This document shows, one piece after another, positions 63,460 to 64,000 of a DNA stretch of 64,000 nucleotides. Positions within the stretch are counted from its first letter, which is position 1, and every line of letters starts with the position of its first letter. The DNA comes from Vandiemenella viatica (Eukaryota > Arthropoda > Insecta > Orthoptera > Morabidae): assembly GCA_031002005.1 (NCBI GenBank), contig CM061918.1, forward strand, positions 44,676,047 to 44,740,046. The letters run 5' to 3'. A program made the position numbers and the translations under genes. The notes beneath the pieces are model-generated. The model saw only the letters and a program-made list of their open reading frames with translations, did not search any database and had not been told where the DNA came from.

Positions 63460-64000
63460 CCTGGCGTGCGTAAAAACAGATTCCTTTGTTTGTGTGTATG
63501 TAAACTGTGTCAGCGTTTCTCAATAATTTTCTTACCGATGTGTATATTATTTATCTTTGAAACATATTGTACTATACAATTAAAACATAATAAATTTGAA
63601 AGGATGTTTTATATTTCTACAGAAACAAATTTATGAAACTGAACTATTAAAAGTGATTTATATAATGAAAATTCGTAATATTTACTAACTACATGAATAT
63701 GAACCCACAAAGGGAGAAAGCAAACTATGGGAAAGAAAGAACAAAGACATTATTTTTCACTTTAAATTTATTTTTTAGATATATCTTTAGTTCAGTTACA
63801 ATTAAATACTAAATATTCACCCTGTAGGTCACAGGCTGAGAAAGGCTGAACTGTTTTTTTTTTTAACTGCACCAACGGCATTGATGTAGCCCTGCTACTA
63901 ATTTTTTTAGCTTAATCTACTGTTTTAAATTTGAATCTTGAAATCATTTCTGTACTATTTAGGGAAAAACCAGGCTTTTAACCAACTGAGGTATACGCAA
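63460..64000. other. Unassigned AT-rich DNA
   Basis: No feature is recognised to the end of the window. Confidence 0.35.

Overview
The window is repeat-dominated, AT-rich animal DNA, most likely from an insect or another arthropod with a large genome. This rests on the mix of I-like, R1-like, jockey/CR1-like and RTE-like non-LTR retrotransposons, Tc1/mariner-superfamily elements and tRNA-derived SINEs. The species cannot be named from the sequence. No intact host gene, functional tRNA, rRNA or CRISPR array was recognised. Every coding region that could be identified belongs to a mobile element, and almost all are broken by frameshifts, stops, truncations or insertions.

Layout. 0-9 kb: a possible hAT-like non-autonomous element (1953-2830), a foldback hairpin element (3559-3800), the 3' end of a LINE (4385-4700), an internally deleted Tc1-like transposon (5095-5940), a 14-copy 49-bp satellite (7047-7732) and a 1000-N assembly gap (8055-9054). 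9-38 kb: about ten decayed LINE tails and Tc1/mariner remnants, sprinkled with copies of one abundant SINE family (called SINE-A here) and separated by AT-rich DNA with no recognisable content. 38.2-49.8 kb: a Russian-doll insertion. A jockey-like LINE fragment is split by a 10.7-kb I-like LINE (38862-49591, 14-bp target duplication). The I-like element is itself split by a 1.4-kb AT-rich insert in its reverse transcriptase and by an antisense, 5'-truncated R1-clade element (46082-49392, 10-bp target duplication) in its 3' UTR. 50-55 kb: paired SINEs, then a 2.75-kb element with about 690-bp terminal inverted repeats (51347-54100). That element lies within a possible Harbinger-like element, next to a clean SINE of a second family with a 10-bp target duplication. 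56-64 kb: a mariner-like element whose right terminal repeat was cut in two by an RTE-like LINE, a 220-bp perfect-looking hairpin, and several MITEs.

How the parts relate. Autonomous LINEs supply reverse transcriptase and endonuclease. The SINEs have RNA polymerase III boxes and no coding capacity and must borrow that machinery. One LINE family here carries a SINE-A-like segment in its 3' region in two separate copies, hinting at such a partnership. Target duplications and interrupted terminal repeats allow relative dating of several insertions. The least explained items are the long-TIR element at 51347-54100, the GGGGC-ended MITE family with 3-bp target duplications, and the AT-rich insert at about 42537-43950.
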